64,000 nucleotides of DNA from Trichosphaerium sp. ATCC 40318 (taxonomy: Eukaryota; Discosea; Flabellinia; Trichosidae). Made by a program: the position numbers and the translations under genes. The notes beneath the pieces are model-generated. The model saw only the letters and a list, made by a program, of their open reading frames with translations, had not been told where the DNA came from and ran no database searches. The stretch is taken from positions 1-64,000 of the forward strand of contig JALMLS010000391.1 of the NCBI GenBank assembly GCA_038496445.1. Direction: 5' to 3'. This document shows, piece after piece, positions 12,341 through 23,069 of this stretch; position 1 is the first letter of the stretch; every line of letters starts with the position of its first letter.

Positions 12341-14855
12341 TCAACAACGTTCAAACATCTTCTTTAATGAACTGGAAGTAGCAATTTCATAAATCGTGCC
12401 TACAAACACAATTAAAAACAAAAAGAACTTTAGACCAAAAAGTTCTTTTCGAAACAAAAAAAAAACCAACATACCATCAGTAGCCCATCGTTTTGGAGGC
12501 ACAAAATTCTCTTTAAGAAGTGGGAAGAAAATATTACGTATTGCATTTTTGTATTTCTACGCGTGTATAAGTAAGCAGTTGAGTTTCTTTTGTTTTAACA
12601 TACCTTGGAGTCATTCTCGTCTTGAGGTAAATGTACCTTGTAGTACTCAGCAAATTCTCTGGCACAAGTATCATAATACTCCTTCTCATTTTCCCAATCA
12701 ACCTGTACAAATAAATTAATCACGTGATTAGAGAAAGAACCAAAAACGAAAATGTCAAAAAGCGTACACCAATACCAAGACGTAGTACAAAGTTAGACAG
12801 AGCTGCAACAGAAGGAATATAACCTTGAAGAATCAAAGGTAAACTCTTTAAATTGCCTTCCTCGTCAATATCAATATTCCAACCAAGTTCTAGCATCTCC
12901 CGTCTATCAATAAGCATGCTTTTTACATACTAGTAATCACAATTAGTTAACAACACGTGCTTGAACATCTGCAAAGAAGGTGGACGTACATCAGAAATAT
13001 CATGGAGATCATCTCCTGTAAGTTCTCCTTCATGCTGAGTCATAGAAGGATCAGCAGTGATAGCAGTTTTACATAGTTCATAAATGGATAAGCTATGAGA
13101 CAACTCTATACGCTAAACAAAATTAAATTAACCAAGTTGAAGGACATAAACAAGAATGTACAGTGAAACGTCCAAAACACTGTAAAGCAGTTTGATAAAC
13201 AAGTTCGTGAACTATATTATCTGCATTACACATGTAAATCTTTCCTCCTTGTTGAACAACAACAAACTCGTCATCTTTATCAGGAACAATACTAATAAAG
13301 AATTAACAAGCAACCAGAATTACTCTCAGGCAGTAAGTGTTAATGCACATACCCAACAAAGTGGTGGTTGCAAAATACATCTGTAAGTTTTTTATGACCT
13401 TGCTTTTTGACGTCCTGAATACTCTTTAGTTAGTCCATCGATACTGTAAAGCTGTATACCTCTAGCAACTCTTGTACACAAGGTACCTCAACTTTTTTAT
13501 CTTGAAGTTGTCTTTTTGGTACACTTGAATCAGATTTCTTTGTTGTTTTGCGCTTCTTCTTTGCAGGCCCGTCCGGCGTAAAGTCATCATCATCTGCACC
13601 GCTTTGATAGTCAAGCATACTAAAGGCTAGATGTGAGTATGAATAACCCGAAATCTATACTAACGATAGTTGGCGCTTCTTAGAGGAAGCTGGAAAAGGC
13701 GATGCTGTATCATTGGATACATGTTTAGCCGGTGATGTTCGTTGAATCGGTACTGAGTTACGTGGAGAATTGAACGGTAAAGCTGATTTTTGTGGTGAAG
13801 TCACTGGACTTCTGTGTCCAGCTGTGGCAGGTATTACCTAGTGATAGGATTAAAGCACTGCGGAATTATTAAATAAATCAAAGAATCACATACGGAAGGA
13901 TTAAATGGCCTCGAAACGTCAGCATTTTTGAGCTTCTCTATAATCGCATTTCTGATCTAAGAAGTTGTTATTTCTTTCAAAAGAAGATACTATCGTACGA
14001 TATCAATGATTCCTTGTTCATGAAGAAATCGAACCTTCAAAAAATTTGAATTAGAAAAGCAAAAAATGTTTACTTTACATTTACATACCTCTTCTTTAGC
14101 CGGGTGGACATTTACATCCAAGTGGCTTGGTTCAAGTTGTAGACTTATGTATACGAATGGATGTGATCCACGCGAAATGTAACTTGAGTATGCTGCGTCC
14201 ACGGCACGTTTCAGAGGTTTACATGATACCAAACGATCTTGTTGAAGATAAAAGTCAGTACATTTAACCCTTAACTGATTTTTGAACTTCTTGTGGCGTA
14301 CGATTTATAAAAAGAACGAAGCAACTCTTCTTCGATGAGTATTCAGGCTTTGATAATCTGGCATCAACAGAAAACTTAAGTTTTTCATCTTCGATTGCAA
14401 TCGTCAATATTGATTTTGATAGAGCGTGCCCAAACAATGTTGCAATATTATCAACTACTGTAAGACCTTTTCTTGTATGAATATCAGCTTTATTAGTACC
14501 ACTCTAAATAAAATAACATAAATATTAGCAATCCTTTGGGCACAACATGGTGGGAAACCAAAAATACTTTTTTTCTGAATTGATTTTTACCTTTTTTAGA
14601 GTGAACCCAACACCAGTGTTATGTAGTGCATATCGTTGTATTACATCAAAAACCTTTTTATATTGCGTCGTTTCATTCATACCACGCCGTCTTGATGTTG
14701 CATTATAAAACAGATCTTCAACCTGTTTCACATAAACACGTGACCATCAAAAATAATAAAACAAAAAAGATTTGAGCATACCTGAATCATTGTGCCTATT
14801 TTACCATGTGTCGGGGTTGGTTTAGTAGTCATCTTTCCATCTTGGTATACTGCCC
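12341..14855 (-). pseudogene. MLH1: MLH1 mismatch-repair protein, 5-prime truncated
   Basis: MutL-family protein that pairs with PMS1/PMS2-type partners downstream of MutS in mismatch repair. Visible exons, in order: YQDGKM, then VEDLFYNATSRR (GHKL/S5-fold domain), ISLQLEPSHLDVNVHPAKEE near 14110-14180 (conserved MutL block), an acidic/basic linker with a KKKRK stretch, and the C-terminal block EEGNLKSLPLILQGYIPS, ending in the eukaryotic MLH1 hallmark FERC-stop at 12341. The first roughly 150 residues are absent, including the ATP-binding motifs (E-x-AAGEV, DNGxGI, GFRGEAL). Upstream of 14855 lies only AT-rich and minisatellite DNA. Remaining exons look intact. Either the 5-prime end was removed by rearrangement, or it lies beyond a very long interrupted intron. 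Confidence 0.85.
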
Positions 14856-14879
14856 TTTAATATTACGTTAGCGTTATGG

Positions 14880-15308
14880 GGTTTCATGCGCCACAGACAA
14901 TACAATCCCAATCAGACAAACAACGGTTTTTTTGAATTGAAAAATTGAGTTTTGTAGTAAATGAAAAAAAATGTTTAGGAAGTGTTGGTGTGGTGGAAAC
15001 TTACCTTAAACCAATGTATCCTTAATGTACAATGTGTACACAACCAATGCCTAATTGGTGCCTGTAAATTTAAGGCTGGCAATGCATAAAAAAACTAGGG
15101 CAGGCATTGCCTAAAAAAAACAAGGCATTGCAATAATTAAGGCATTGCCCAACAAAGCCTTATTTCAATGCCTGATTTTTGCCTTTTTTGCCATTGCCTT
15201 TGCAAAATCAGGCATTGCCATTTTTGCATGCCTGATTTTTGCCATCAATGCCTGATTTTAAAAAAATGCCTTCATATTTAAGGCAAAGCCTTGTTTAGTT
15301 TCAGCCCT
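14880..15308. repeat. Degenerate minisatellite (TGCCTGATTTTTGCC-type)
   Basis: From about 15040 to 15300 the sequence is built from imperfect short units such as GCCTGATTTTTGCCATTGCC, AAGGCATTGC and AAGGCAAAGCC, alternating in both orientations so that it can fold back. It separates truncated MLH1 from transposon sequence. Nothing coding is visible between 14880 and 15040. Confidence 0.65.
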
Positions 15309-15702
15309 GTTCACTGGCGTTCATACTATCAAGTAAGAGACACTATCAAATACAACATTCTTTAATACTTTTAAAACAATCAGCACACGATACCAAAGTA
15401 TTAAACATAAGTGTAATCTTAGAAAGTCTTTTTTTCTTTCTCTTCTTTATCAAAACTATCTTTTTCGTTATCCTTACACTTCAATATAATAGTCTTTTTA
15501 CCTACCTATTATCATTGATAAGTCATACTTTTTACACATTCAGTTTTTCTGAGAAAAAGTTCAAAAAAGATTGCTACCTCAACAACCATGTCCTTCAGTT
15601 TACAAACAAGATATATTAGGGAATTAGTGGATACTTCTATATTAACTCTTCTTACATCACAATAGCATAAAAACTGTGAAGTACTGTACTTGTTATTGTT
15701 GT
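15309..15702. repeat. Dispersed repeat copy 2 (about 390 bp)
   Basis: Closely matches 19548-19949 in the same orientation, and the reverse complement of about 3155-3563. It begins near TTCACTGGCGTTCATACTATCAAG and diverges after GTTGTATGATA. It lies 3-prime of the transposase stop at 15882, whereas the other two copies lie 5-prime of the transposase, so the element is flanked by the same sequence in direct orientation. Confidence 0.75.
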
Positions 15703-16464
15703 ATGATATTTCTTTCTTGCCCTGAGTAAAAAATGGATATATCCGTTTTTTTGAAAATTGAAATTTAACAACACCAATTGCAAAAAAATGGATGAAAGGT
15801 ACCCTGATGTATAAACACATGCTGTTAGGCAGTGCTGACCTACAATTCAGTTGTGCACATAGTCATGATAGGAAAAATTTTTTATTTGCAATGTTTTTTT
15901 GTATGAAACAACATAAAACATGGAGCAGCACACAGAGGCACATTACAGCTTTTACAATAATATTGTGTTTCTTTAGCCTTTTTTTTGGTTAATTTACACA
16001 CAATGCACAATCTACGAGTGTTTTTGGAAGGAAAGTGGCGTTGTGCAGTTAGACGAGAATCAGGTAAACTTGTAGTAGTTTTATATTTTTTTTTTTCAAA
16101 CTGACTATTGGTGTGCTGTCTTCATCAGTATCAGACTCCGCAAATCTACACTGATTAATTGATCAACTAGTAAAGATGTGTACCTTTGTAGTAATTCATC
16201 AACTAGTGTTGTTTTAAAATCAGACAACTTGGTAGTATTCCGACGGCAACTTTTGTATAAAATGAATGAATTGATGATGGCAGCATCAATTATCCAAGCA
16301 TACAAGCGCTTCCACCATTTAACACTTGGCCTGTAAACACTTACTTGCATGTATTGATCAAAAACATCTACTCCATTCATGTAGTTGTTGTAAGCATGGA
16401 TACAATCAAGTTTAAGTTTTTGTCGTGTGCCTCCAATACAGGTCTAAAATTCTCGAGCTGTTTT

Positions 16465-16770
16465 TATGGTAGATACCATGAATTTGTGGTATAATTATAC
16501 CATTGATTCCAATTTTATACCACAAATTCCAGTATAATATACCATAAATCAAAGGATTTATACCATGAAACAGCCAAATTATACCATAAATATACAGTAG
16601 AAAGTGCGAATTTATACCATATTTTTTCACCTGAAAAAATGCATTATATGGTATAATTCTACCATAAAACATGGTATAAAACACAGTATAATACCATAAA
16701 GCCTGGTATATTATACCTTAAAACTTGGTAGATTATACCACAAAACCGGGTGTATTATACTGTGTAAAAA
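16465..16770. repeat. Subterminal TGGTATAAT array, left
   Basis: Many copies of TTATGGTATAAT and its complement ATTATACCATAA in close succession, alternating strands. Part of the nested element; such arrays often act as transposase-binding or fold-back regions (inference). Confidence 0.7.
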
Positions 16771-17593
16771 CTGTTCTAAAAATAAAAACACATTTATTAA
16801 TACATCTTTTTTTTGTTTACATCCGTGACTTTTAGTTTTGCCCATGTTCTTTTTTGCAGTGATCAAATAACCTTAAAAGAACAGATCGTACTTGCTGTAA
16901 GTGCATTGAATGGATATAGCATGAAACCTAAAAGAAGAGTTAGCGCCGGCTTGGTTTCTTGTACACAAAATAAATAGTCGTACAAAAATTGTTGTTTTAT
17001 GGCAGCGCTGAGAGTAACAAATGACCTGCACGGTGAAGCCAAACCAAGACTAAAACAAAGAAATGAAAATAGCTACCAACTTCATCGGAAACGAGTTCTA
17101 GCGGAATAGTACCTGGTTGGGCGGCTAACATGTTTTGTTTTTTTTATATCACCTATTAAGCCTGTAAAACCTATGGCAAACAGCTTTAAAACAACTACTT
17201 TCTAGCGTACCTTGTGTTGTGTGGGCAATAAACTGGTCAAAACTTAGTTTTATGCCCTGGCTTAGCCAATTAGTTTACAATATCACTCGTAAGGTCAACG
17301 CATGGGTGCAGAGCCTAAATGCTATCTGTTCCGGCAAATGCGGGCGTTTGGTAGGAAAAAAACCAAAAAAATCAAAAAAAATCCAAAAAAACCCAAAAAC
17401 TCGAAAAATGGGTAGGCTCTGAAACAACTTTGCCTTATATCACTAATCGCGTGGTTTAACACACATTGGGGCATATATCAAGAATGTCAAAAAAAAATAA
17501 ATAATTTTGCTCTTGATTTGGTAAATGAGGCTGTATGGCGTTGATTGAGTGTAAAAATGCGTATGGAGGGGAGAAAAAAATGAGAGCCGGAGA

Positions 17594-17619
17594 AAAAAAC
17601 CTCCAATTGGAGGTTTTTT
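17594..17619. repeat. Perfect 26-nt palindrome
   Basis: A run of six A, then CCTCCAATTGGAGG, then six T, is an exact palindrome centred at 17606/17607. In RNA it would form a stable hairpin followed by a T run. It lies mid-way in the nested element. Confidence 0.75.
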
Positions 17620-17929
17620 GCGAATGGGCATTTTTCGAGCGCTAAACGCGTTTTTGGTGTGTATACCACTGTAGCGTTCTAACATGGGGTACGCGGAGTG
17701 GTTTCTTCCTCAAATACCATTAATCGGAGAAAGTTGGCCAATTTATCCCTAAAACGCCCGTAATTGGGGCGCGTTACCAGATTTCTCTCTTAAAACTGTT
17801 TTTCACACATTTATATGCCAATTATGTTCAATAACGGCTACTGTCAAAGCATTGTGTGGTATGGCGTTTGTGTAGGTCCATATGCTATTAAATCAAGTGC
17901 AGACCAAGTGAGCTTTGACTAACTTATAC

Positions 17930-18380
17930 TTATACAGTATAATACCACGGTATAATACCACATTTTATGGTATAATTATATGGTATAATGCACGGTATAC
18001 AATACTGTAAAATACAGTATAATACCATGGTATAATACTGTGTTTTATGGTATAATTATATGGTATAATGCATGGTATAATATACTGTAAAATGTGGTAT
18101 AATACCATGGTATAATACTGTGTTTTATGGTATAATTATATGGTATAATGCGTGGTATAATATACTTTAAAATGCAGTATAATACCATGGTATAGTACCA
18201 TGTTTTATGGTATAATTATATTCTATAAATTGAGATATGGTATAAACATGGTATAATGGCTGTTATACCATTTGTCCAAAAAACATGGTATTATACCATA
18301 TTTTATGGTATAATTATATGGTATAATTATGGATTATACTGAGCTTGTACCATAAAAGGTGATTATACCATAAAATATGA
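17930..18380. repeat. Subterminal TGGTATAAT array, right
   Basis: At least three higher-order units of about 90 bp, each containing ATGGTATAATTATATGG and TGTAAAAT/TTTAAAAT spacers, in tandem; individual units are themselves palindromic (CCATGG, ATTATAC/GTATAAT). Confidence 0.75.
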
Positions 18381-19130
18381 TAATTTTCAGACCTGTAACT
18401 TCTTCAAACTCGTATGATGCTGTTGTTAAAAAATAAAATGCGCGCTTGTCATAAAGACCAAGACCAACCATGAATGTTACATTATCTAATGGTTCAGCAC
18501 TGTATAGAATAACTTCTCTTGCTTTTGCTTTGGCTTCTTTGCCTTTTTCTTTGGTACGATAAATCTCTTTTGGTACACCATAATTTTTCCTCCATGTACC
18601 TGTGCAATATTGTCCAATTTGATAGGCAGCTACTGCTAAACTAGGACGCATATACAGATTATCCATAAAAATTTCATGACCGTGTTGTTTAAGCTGTGAA
18701 ATAAGGTGATATGCTTTGTTTGCTGTTGGAGTCAACCCTTGAATAGACACATGTGGTTCTTTGTTTAACAAAAAATTAACAAGGTACTTGGATTCAGAGT
18801 CTACCACACATTTAATGTCAAAGCTGGAAGATACCTTTTTATGTTTGGTTCTTTTAATCAGCTTTGTTCTCCCTGCATATCCTGGAGTGGCTTCGTCTAA
18901 TGCCAGTTTTTCATGTGGTAGATAGTTGTTGATGCATTGATGTCAAAATGTATCAACAAGAGTTCTAAACTTTTGGTATAGATCAGCGTCACTAGTCCTT
19001 TGGTAGGTAAATGTAAGCAAGTGCAGGGTCTTCATACCAGTTTGGAATCATGATCTGTCTTAATTTTGGCATATTGTAACAAATGTTTGTTTGCCATGCT
19101 TTTCTAGGACCCATCTATGTGCACCAAGTA

Positions 19131-20386
19131 TTATAGATGTTGCCAACCACCTCATTATGTTTCAGTGTCAAGTCTAGTTGTACATCTAAAATATTGGCTA
19201 ATATCACAAAACTCCAAAGTTAGGCCTTACCATTGACATGGCTTTAATTTCATTGGTAACTTGTCAGAAACTTCTGTGATAAATCTCGTGCAACTTGCTG
19301 GCGTACAATATTCAAAACTAACAGTGGCAAAAGTGTAACACAAAGAGTAATAAATGACGTCATGTTAGTTAAAAAAAGTCACAATATTATTTGTGCAATA
19401 CTTGTCATGTTTTGTTGTTGTTTTTTGTTCATTTGAACTTTTTATTCTTCTTAAATCTCCATATGCCAAGACTCATAACTGATTGGCATAAAAAGGTGTT
19501 GGCAGGTTCCCAAACTCTCACAAATGTAAATCACATGGATATTCACTGGTTTCAAACTATCCTATCAAGTAAGAGACACTATCAAATACAACATTCTTTA
19601 ATACTTTTAAAACAATCAGCACACAATACCAAAGTATTAAACATAAGTGTAATCTTAGAAAGTCTTTTTTTCTTTCTCTTCTTTATCAAAACTATCTTTT
19701 TCTCGTTATCCTTACACTTCAATATAATAGTCTTTTTACCTACCTATTATCATTGATAAGTCATACTTTTTACGCACTCAGTGTGTCTGAGAAAAAGTTC
19801 AAAAAAGATTGCTACCTCAACAACCATGTCCTTTAGTTTAATACAAACAAGATATATTAGGGAATTAGTGGATACTTCTATATTACCTCTTCTTACATCA
19901 CAACAGCATAAAAACTGTGAGTACTGTCTGTTGTTGGTGTATGATATAGTCAAGATACCTGACCATGATATACTTGGCTCATAAATAATACTTTTTTTTT
20001 TGACCTCATCATACAGCTTATCTGTAAATCCTTCAGGAAGGCGTTTGTGTGGACCCTACAAACCCTGTAAGTATTTAAACCTTAGATCAGGACCTTGTTT
20101 AAAAATTAGATGTGAAGAAAGTGATTGGTGGTTAGTTTTTTATGTGACTTTCATATCTAGTTTGTGTACTATGCTGCCGAAAAAATTGTTGTTTTGTCAG
20201 TTGATACTTTTTGCCAATATTTATATTGTGTAAGCTTGTATTAAGCGAAACCTAGTATTTGAAATCAGCTAATAATTGTATGTAGACAATGTTGTATTGA
20301 TTAGCTTGTTGAGTAAAAACCTAAGATAAGAAGTTTCTTCAAAAAAAAATTGTCTGCGAAGATTCTTTTTTGCTATAAAAAGGAAT
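19131..20386. repeat. piggyBac 5-prime flank with dispersed repeat copy 3
   Basis: No gene. The roughly 390-bp repeat occupies 19548-19949; further sequence to 20386 matches left-arm 2709-3160. Open frames here (for example 20000-20233) are present in both arms but match no protein I recognise and are not flanked by good splice sites. Confidence 0.55.
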
Positions 20387-21297
20387 TTAGGAAGGTAAAT
20401 GTACCACACTATATAAGAAATCGAATACAGTATCAGTATCTGGATATATATTAGGGTTTTGATGAAAGTATTCTTCGCTAAGCTGCTGAAAAAACCTAAA
20501 GAAATGAATATGACAATGACATTATGTCAAGAACACAAGAAAAAAAAACCTTTAGATTTCATCTTGAAAGTACTTACACCTGAATCTCATGAGCGTATTC
20601 TGGTAATTTTATGATTTTACACACGCTTGTTATAGCTTGTACTATACTTCGATCTTTAAAGTCAATACGTGATAAAATCAAGCCAAGCACAGACCTCTAA
20701 AATAATAAGAAAAAAGCAATAACAATAATATGTCATGACAACACGTTTTCTACCAATGAGCAACTGCGATTCCATTGCAAAAGGGTGCTGTCATTTAAAA
20801 AGTTCAGTGCCACTCATGGAGTGCCATATTGAGAACATAATTGAAGGACATCATCAACCGTTTTAGGCAAAAAGCTGACTTCCAAAAAAAAAAGAAACGC
20901 ACATGGTTCATTAGGCATGCCACAATTGGTCTTGGTCTAATTTCTTTCCCACGCGTATCAAAAACTCAGCAAGCATTGGTGAGTCTATTCCAAAGCCCAT
21001 AGCGTCAAACTTTTGTAAACCATGTTTATAATCTTTATTAAACGCTTCAATCGAGCTGTTGAACTACAGAAAGAACTATCAGACAGGTATTGAGGTGTAT
21101 TAAACTTAACGTTACTTAAAATCGCATAAATCTGCTGTTCGCGTTATGATATAACTGCACGCACCCTTGAAGTACGGTGCGCTGATGATTACATCATGAA
21201 ATAGTGTACAAGTTGTTAAAGAAGTCATGAATACCATGTCATAGCCCAGTATGCGCTGGAGCATCTCAGGCGGTAGATGCATGACGTTTAATGCCAT
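20387..21297 (-). CDS. F-box-like hypothetical protein, right copy
   Basis: Counterpart of 1804-2708, with the same start (LPPEMLQRIL) and the same C-terminus before TAA at 20387. It lies tail-to-tail with the 3-beta-HSD-like gene's 3-prime side, which ends at 21477. The product is predicted helical and unassigned beyond the F-box-like N-terminus. Expression and exon joins are not verifiable here; the join after QYGTP is uncertain as in the left copy. Confidence 0.5.
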
Positions 21298-21476
21298 TGA
21301 TAGTTTACTGTCACTGTTTTAAGTTTAGAGAGTGATTATTGTGCTACACAATGACGGGTCAAGCTTCGTCACTCGTTGCACGTGCAAATTCTAGTTTTAT
21401 TCCACAACAAGATCAGAAGAAAAAAAAGCCAAGCTGATATCGTACAAGGGTTATTTTTTTATTGCGATAGGTACAC

Positions 21477-22986
21477 TCACAACTTTGCCATTGGAACACC
21501 GTTGGGCCATAAATGTGTTTGGTTTTGTAACCAATCAACTGTATCTCGTATCGTCTCTTGTGTATTCCGTGGTCTTAAACCAAGATCTTTTTCAGCCTCT
21601 GAACTTTTCACATACCAGAAATGACATGCCATCTCTAATCGAACAGGATCTTTATCGCCAAGTGAAGGATTACCTAAAGTATGAATATCAGCGGTGTTAC
21701 ATCCTTTAATATTCGCTTACTGTACACCCTTGGTACTGCAGTGCTAAGCGCACTAGCAGCAGCCAAAAGAACACGCCTTGGAATAACAAACCGAGGTGGT
21801 TTGATGTTCGAAACTCGAGATATCATTGCAAAGACGTTACGAAGTGAGTGATTTGCCCCAGAGATTAGATACGTTTTAAGCGGTTTACCAACAACCATAG
21901 CGTTTCTAGGAGGGTTAATCAGTCAGAATAATAAAAAGTCACGTGATTTATTTCAATATCACGTGACGTACCTAAAAGCCTCTGCAGCATCGCGAACATC
22001 TATTATGTTTGTTCCACCTAAGAGAGGAAGTGAGAGAATGCTAATTTTAGTGATTAGAAGTATGTTGTACCAGGAGGAATTACAGGAACTTTCCTGCAAA
22101 GGAATTTATAAATATAGCCTGTTGATCTCACATCAAGATCACCAGGTCCTAATATTTGAGAAGGTCTTAGTACAACCAAATGTACTTTATTCTTTTCAGC
22201 ATAATTCAATGCATCCATCTCTGCCACTACTTTCGAATGGTAATAACTACAGTAATTAGCAAAGTTCGTTCAAATTTTTTTATGAACAAAAATAGTGTCT
22301 ACTGCTGCATTACGTACGGCCAATTACGAACTGTGCTTTCGCAGTATTTACTAGAATCTGTCGCGATCTTTGTAGGATCATAAAAGCATCCTACTACACC
22401 AGACGTAGATGCATATACAACGCGACATCTATACAGTAAAATTGTAAGAGCACAGTCTTTTAAATTTCCTTCTCGCCCTTACCCAACCTTTGCAGCTACA
22501 CGCATCACCACTAAGGTGCCATCAACATTTGTCCTGTATACTGTGGAATGTGATTTGCCAAATCTAGAATGTACAACAGCTCCTGCCAAGTGAAATATGC
22601 CGTCAACATCAGCACAAGCCTTTGCAAAACCACGTTGGCAAAAAGCGAAATAAAGTAGTTTACGCACTTTGAGGAGTGTATTATAGTCTAGAATAGAACC
22701 ATTGACTAAACGTACAGCTTGTGGGAGCGTTTTACAAGCGGTTGCAGTACGGGAGTAAACTACAACGAGTTACACCAATGGTGGCTTTATAATACGCGAT
22801 ATTATAGTATTGTACCGCTTACAGAGGCCCCAGCATCAAGCAACTAGCAAAAGTCGTTAATTAATTATCGAACGCTCGTAAATACTATACAAACGCATAC
22901 CAAAGGTATTAGATGTCTACCTAGAAAACCAGCACCACCTGTCACTAGAAACGACTTTCCAGTCAACCAAGACGTATGCTCCTCCA
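21477..22986 (-). CDS. 3-beta-hydroxysteroid dehydrogenase/epimerase-like protein
   Basis: NAD(P)-dependent short-chain dehydrogenase of the extended 3-beta-HSD/epimerase family. The product starts MEEHTSWLTGKSFLVTGGAG with the Rossmann glycine motif. Exons continue LLDAGAS, VYSRTATACKTLPQAVRLVN, ACADVDGIFHLAGAVVHSR, VVYASTSGVVGC (active-site serine region), YYHSKVVAEMDAL (catalytic Tyr-x3-Lys) and VLRPSQILGPGD, ending GVPMAKL-stop. All frames close properly, unlike the left copy. Substrate is uncertain: sterol or other hydroxy compounds are possible, and the DHCR24-like gene at 60.9 kb shows sterol metabolism exists, but not linkage. It is divergent from mtnA, with 83 bp between start codons. 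Confidence 0.8.
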
Positions 22987-23069
22987 TTGTTATAGTGTAG
23001 CAAAGCGCAAATTTAAGATTATTTGACAATTAAGTCTGTAATCGTCTAAGTGAAAATTTTTCATTTACT

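Larger units (their letters stand above)
16439..18395. mobile_element. 1957-bp non-autonomous element with TA target-site duplication, nested in piggyBac
   Basis: Both ends carry an imperfect terminal inverted repeat CAGGTCT(G)AAAATT, and both are flanked by TA (16437-16438 and 18396-18397). Removing the element plus one TA brings the two transposase halves back into the same frame, which confirms the boundaries. TA duplication suggests mobilisation by a Tc1/mariner-like transposase. I see no transposase inside it. Both ends hold subterminal arrays of TGGTATAAT-like units (about 16465-16760 and 17930-18380). The middle contains a 26-nt perfect palindrome at 17594-17619. Confidence 0.82.
15882..19130 (-). 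pseudogene. piggyBac-type transposase, interrupted and decayed
   Basis: DDE transposase of the piggyBac superfamily. Reading leftwards: KFRTLVDTF, an in-frame TGA stop, LPHEKLALDEATPGYAGR (first catalytic Asp), then EIFMDNLYMRPSL (second Asp) and YCTGTWRKNYGVPKEI. After an insertion come NGVDVFDQYM (later Asp) and KWWKRLYAWIIDAAIINSF, and last a cysteine-rich zinc domain (RLCIVCK, YYCKSCNVPLCAAPCF) ending at 15882. It is inactivated by the stop and by the 1957-bp element at 16439-18395. The N-terminus near 19070-19300 is too degraded to fix a start. Confidence 0.85.

Noticed and set aside
16412-16684. Frame rich in repeated YGI units
   Set aside because: Product of the TGGTATAAT subterminal array read through a repeat, not a gene.
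17487-17685. Possible transposase within the nested element
   Set aside because: Short frames only, no DDE or helix-turn-helix pattern; the element appears non-autonomous.
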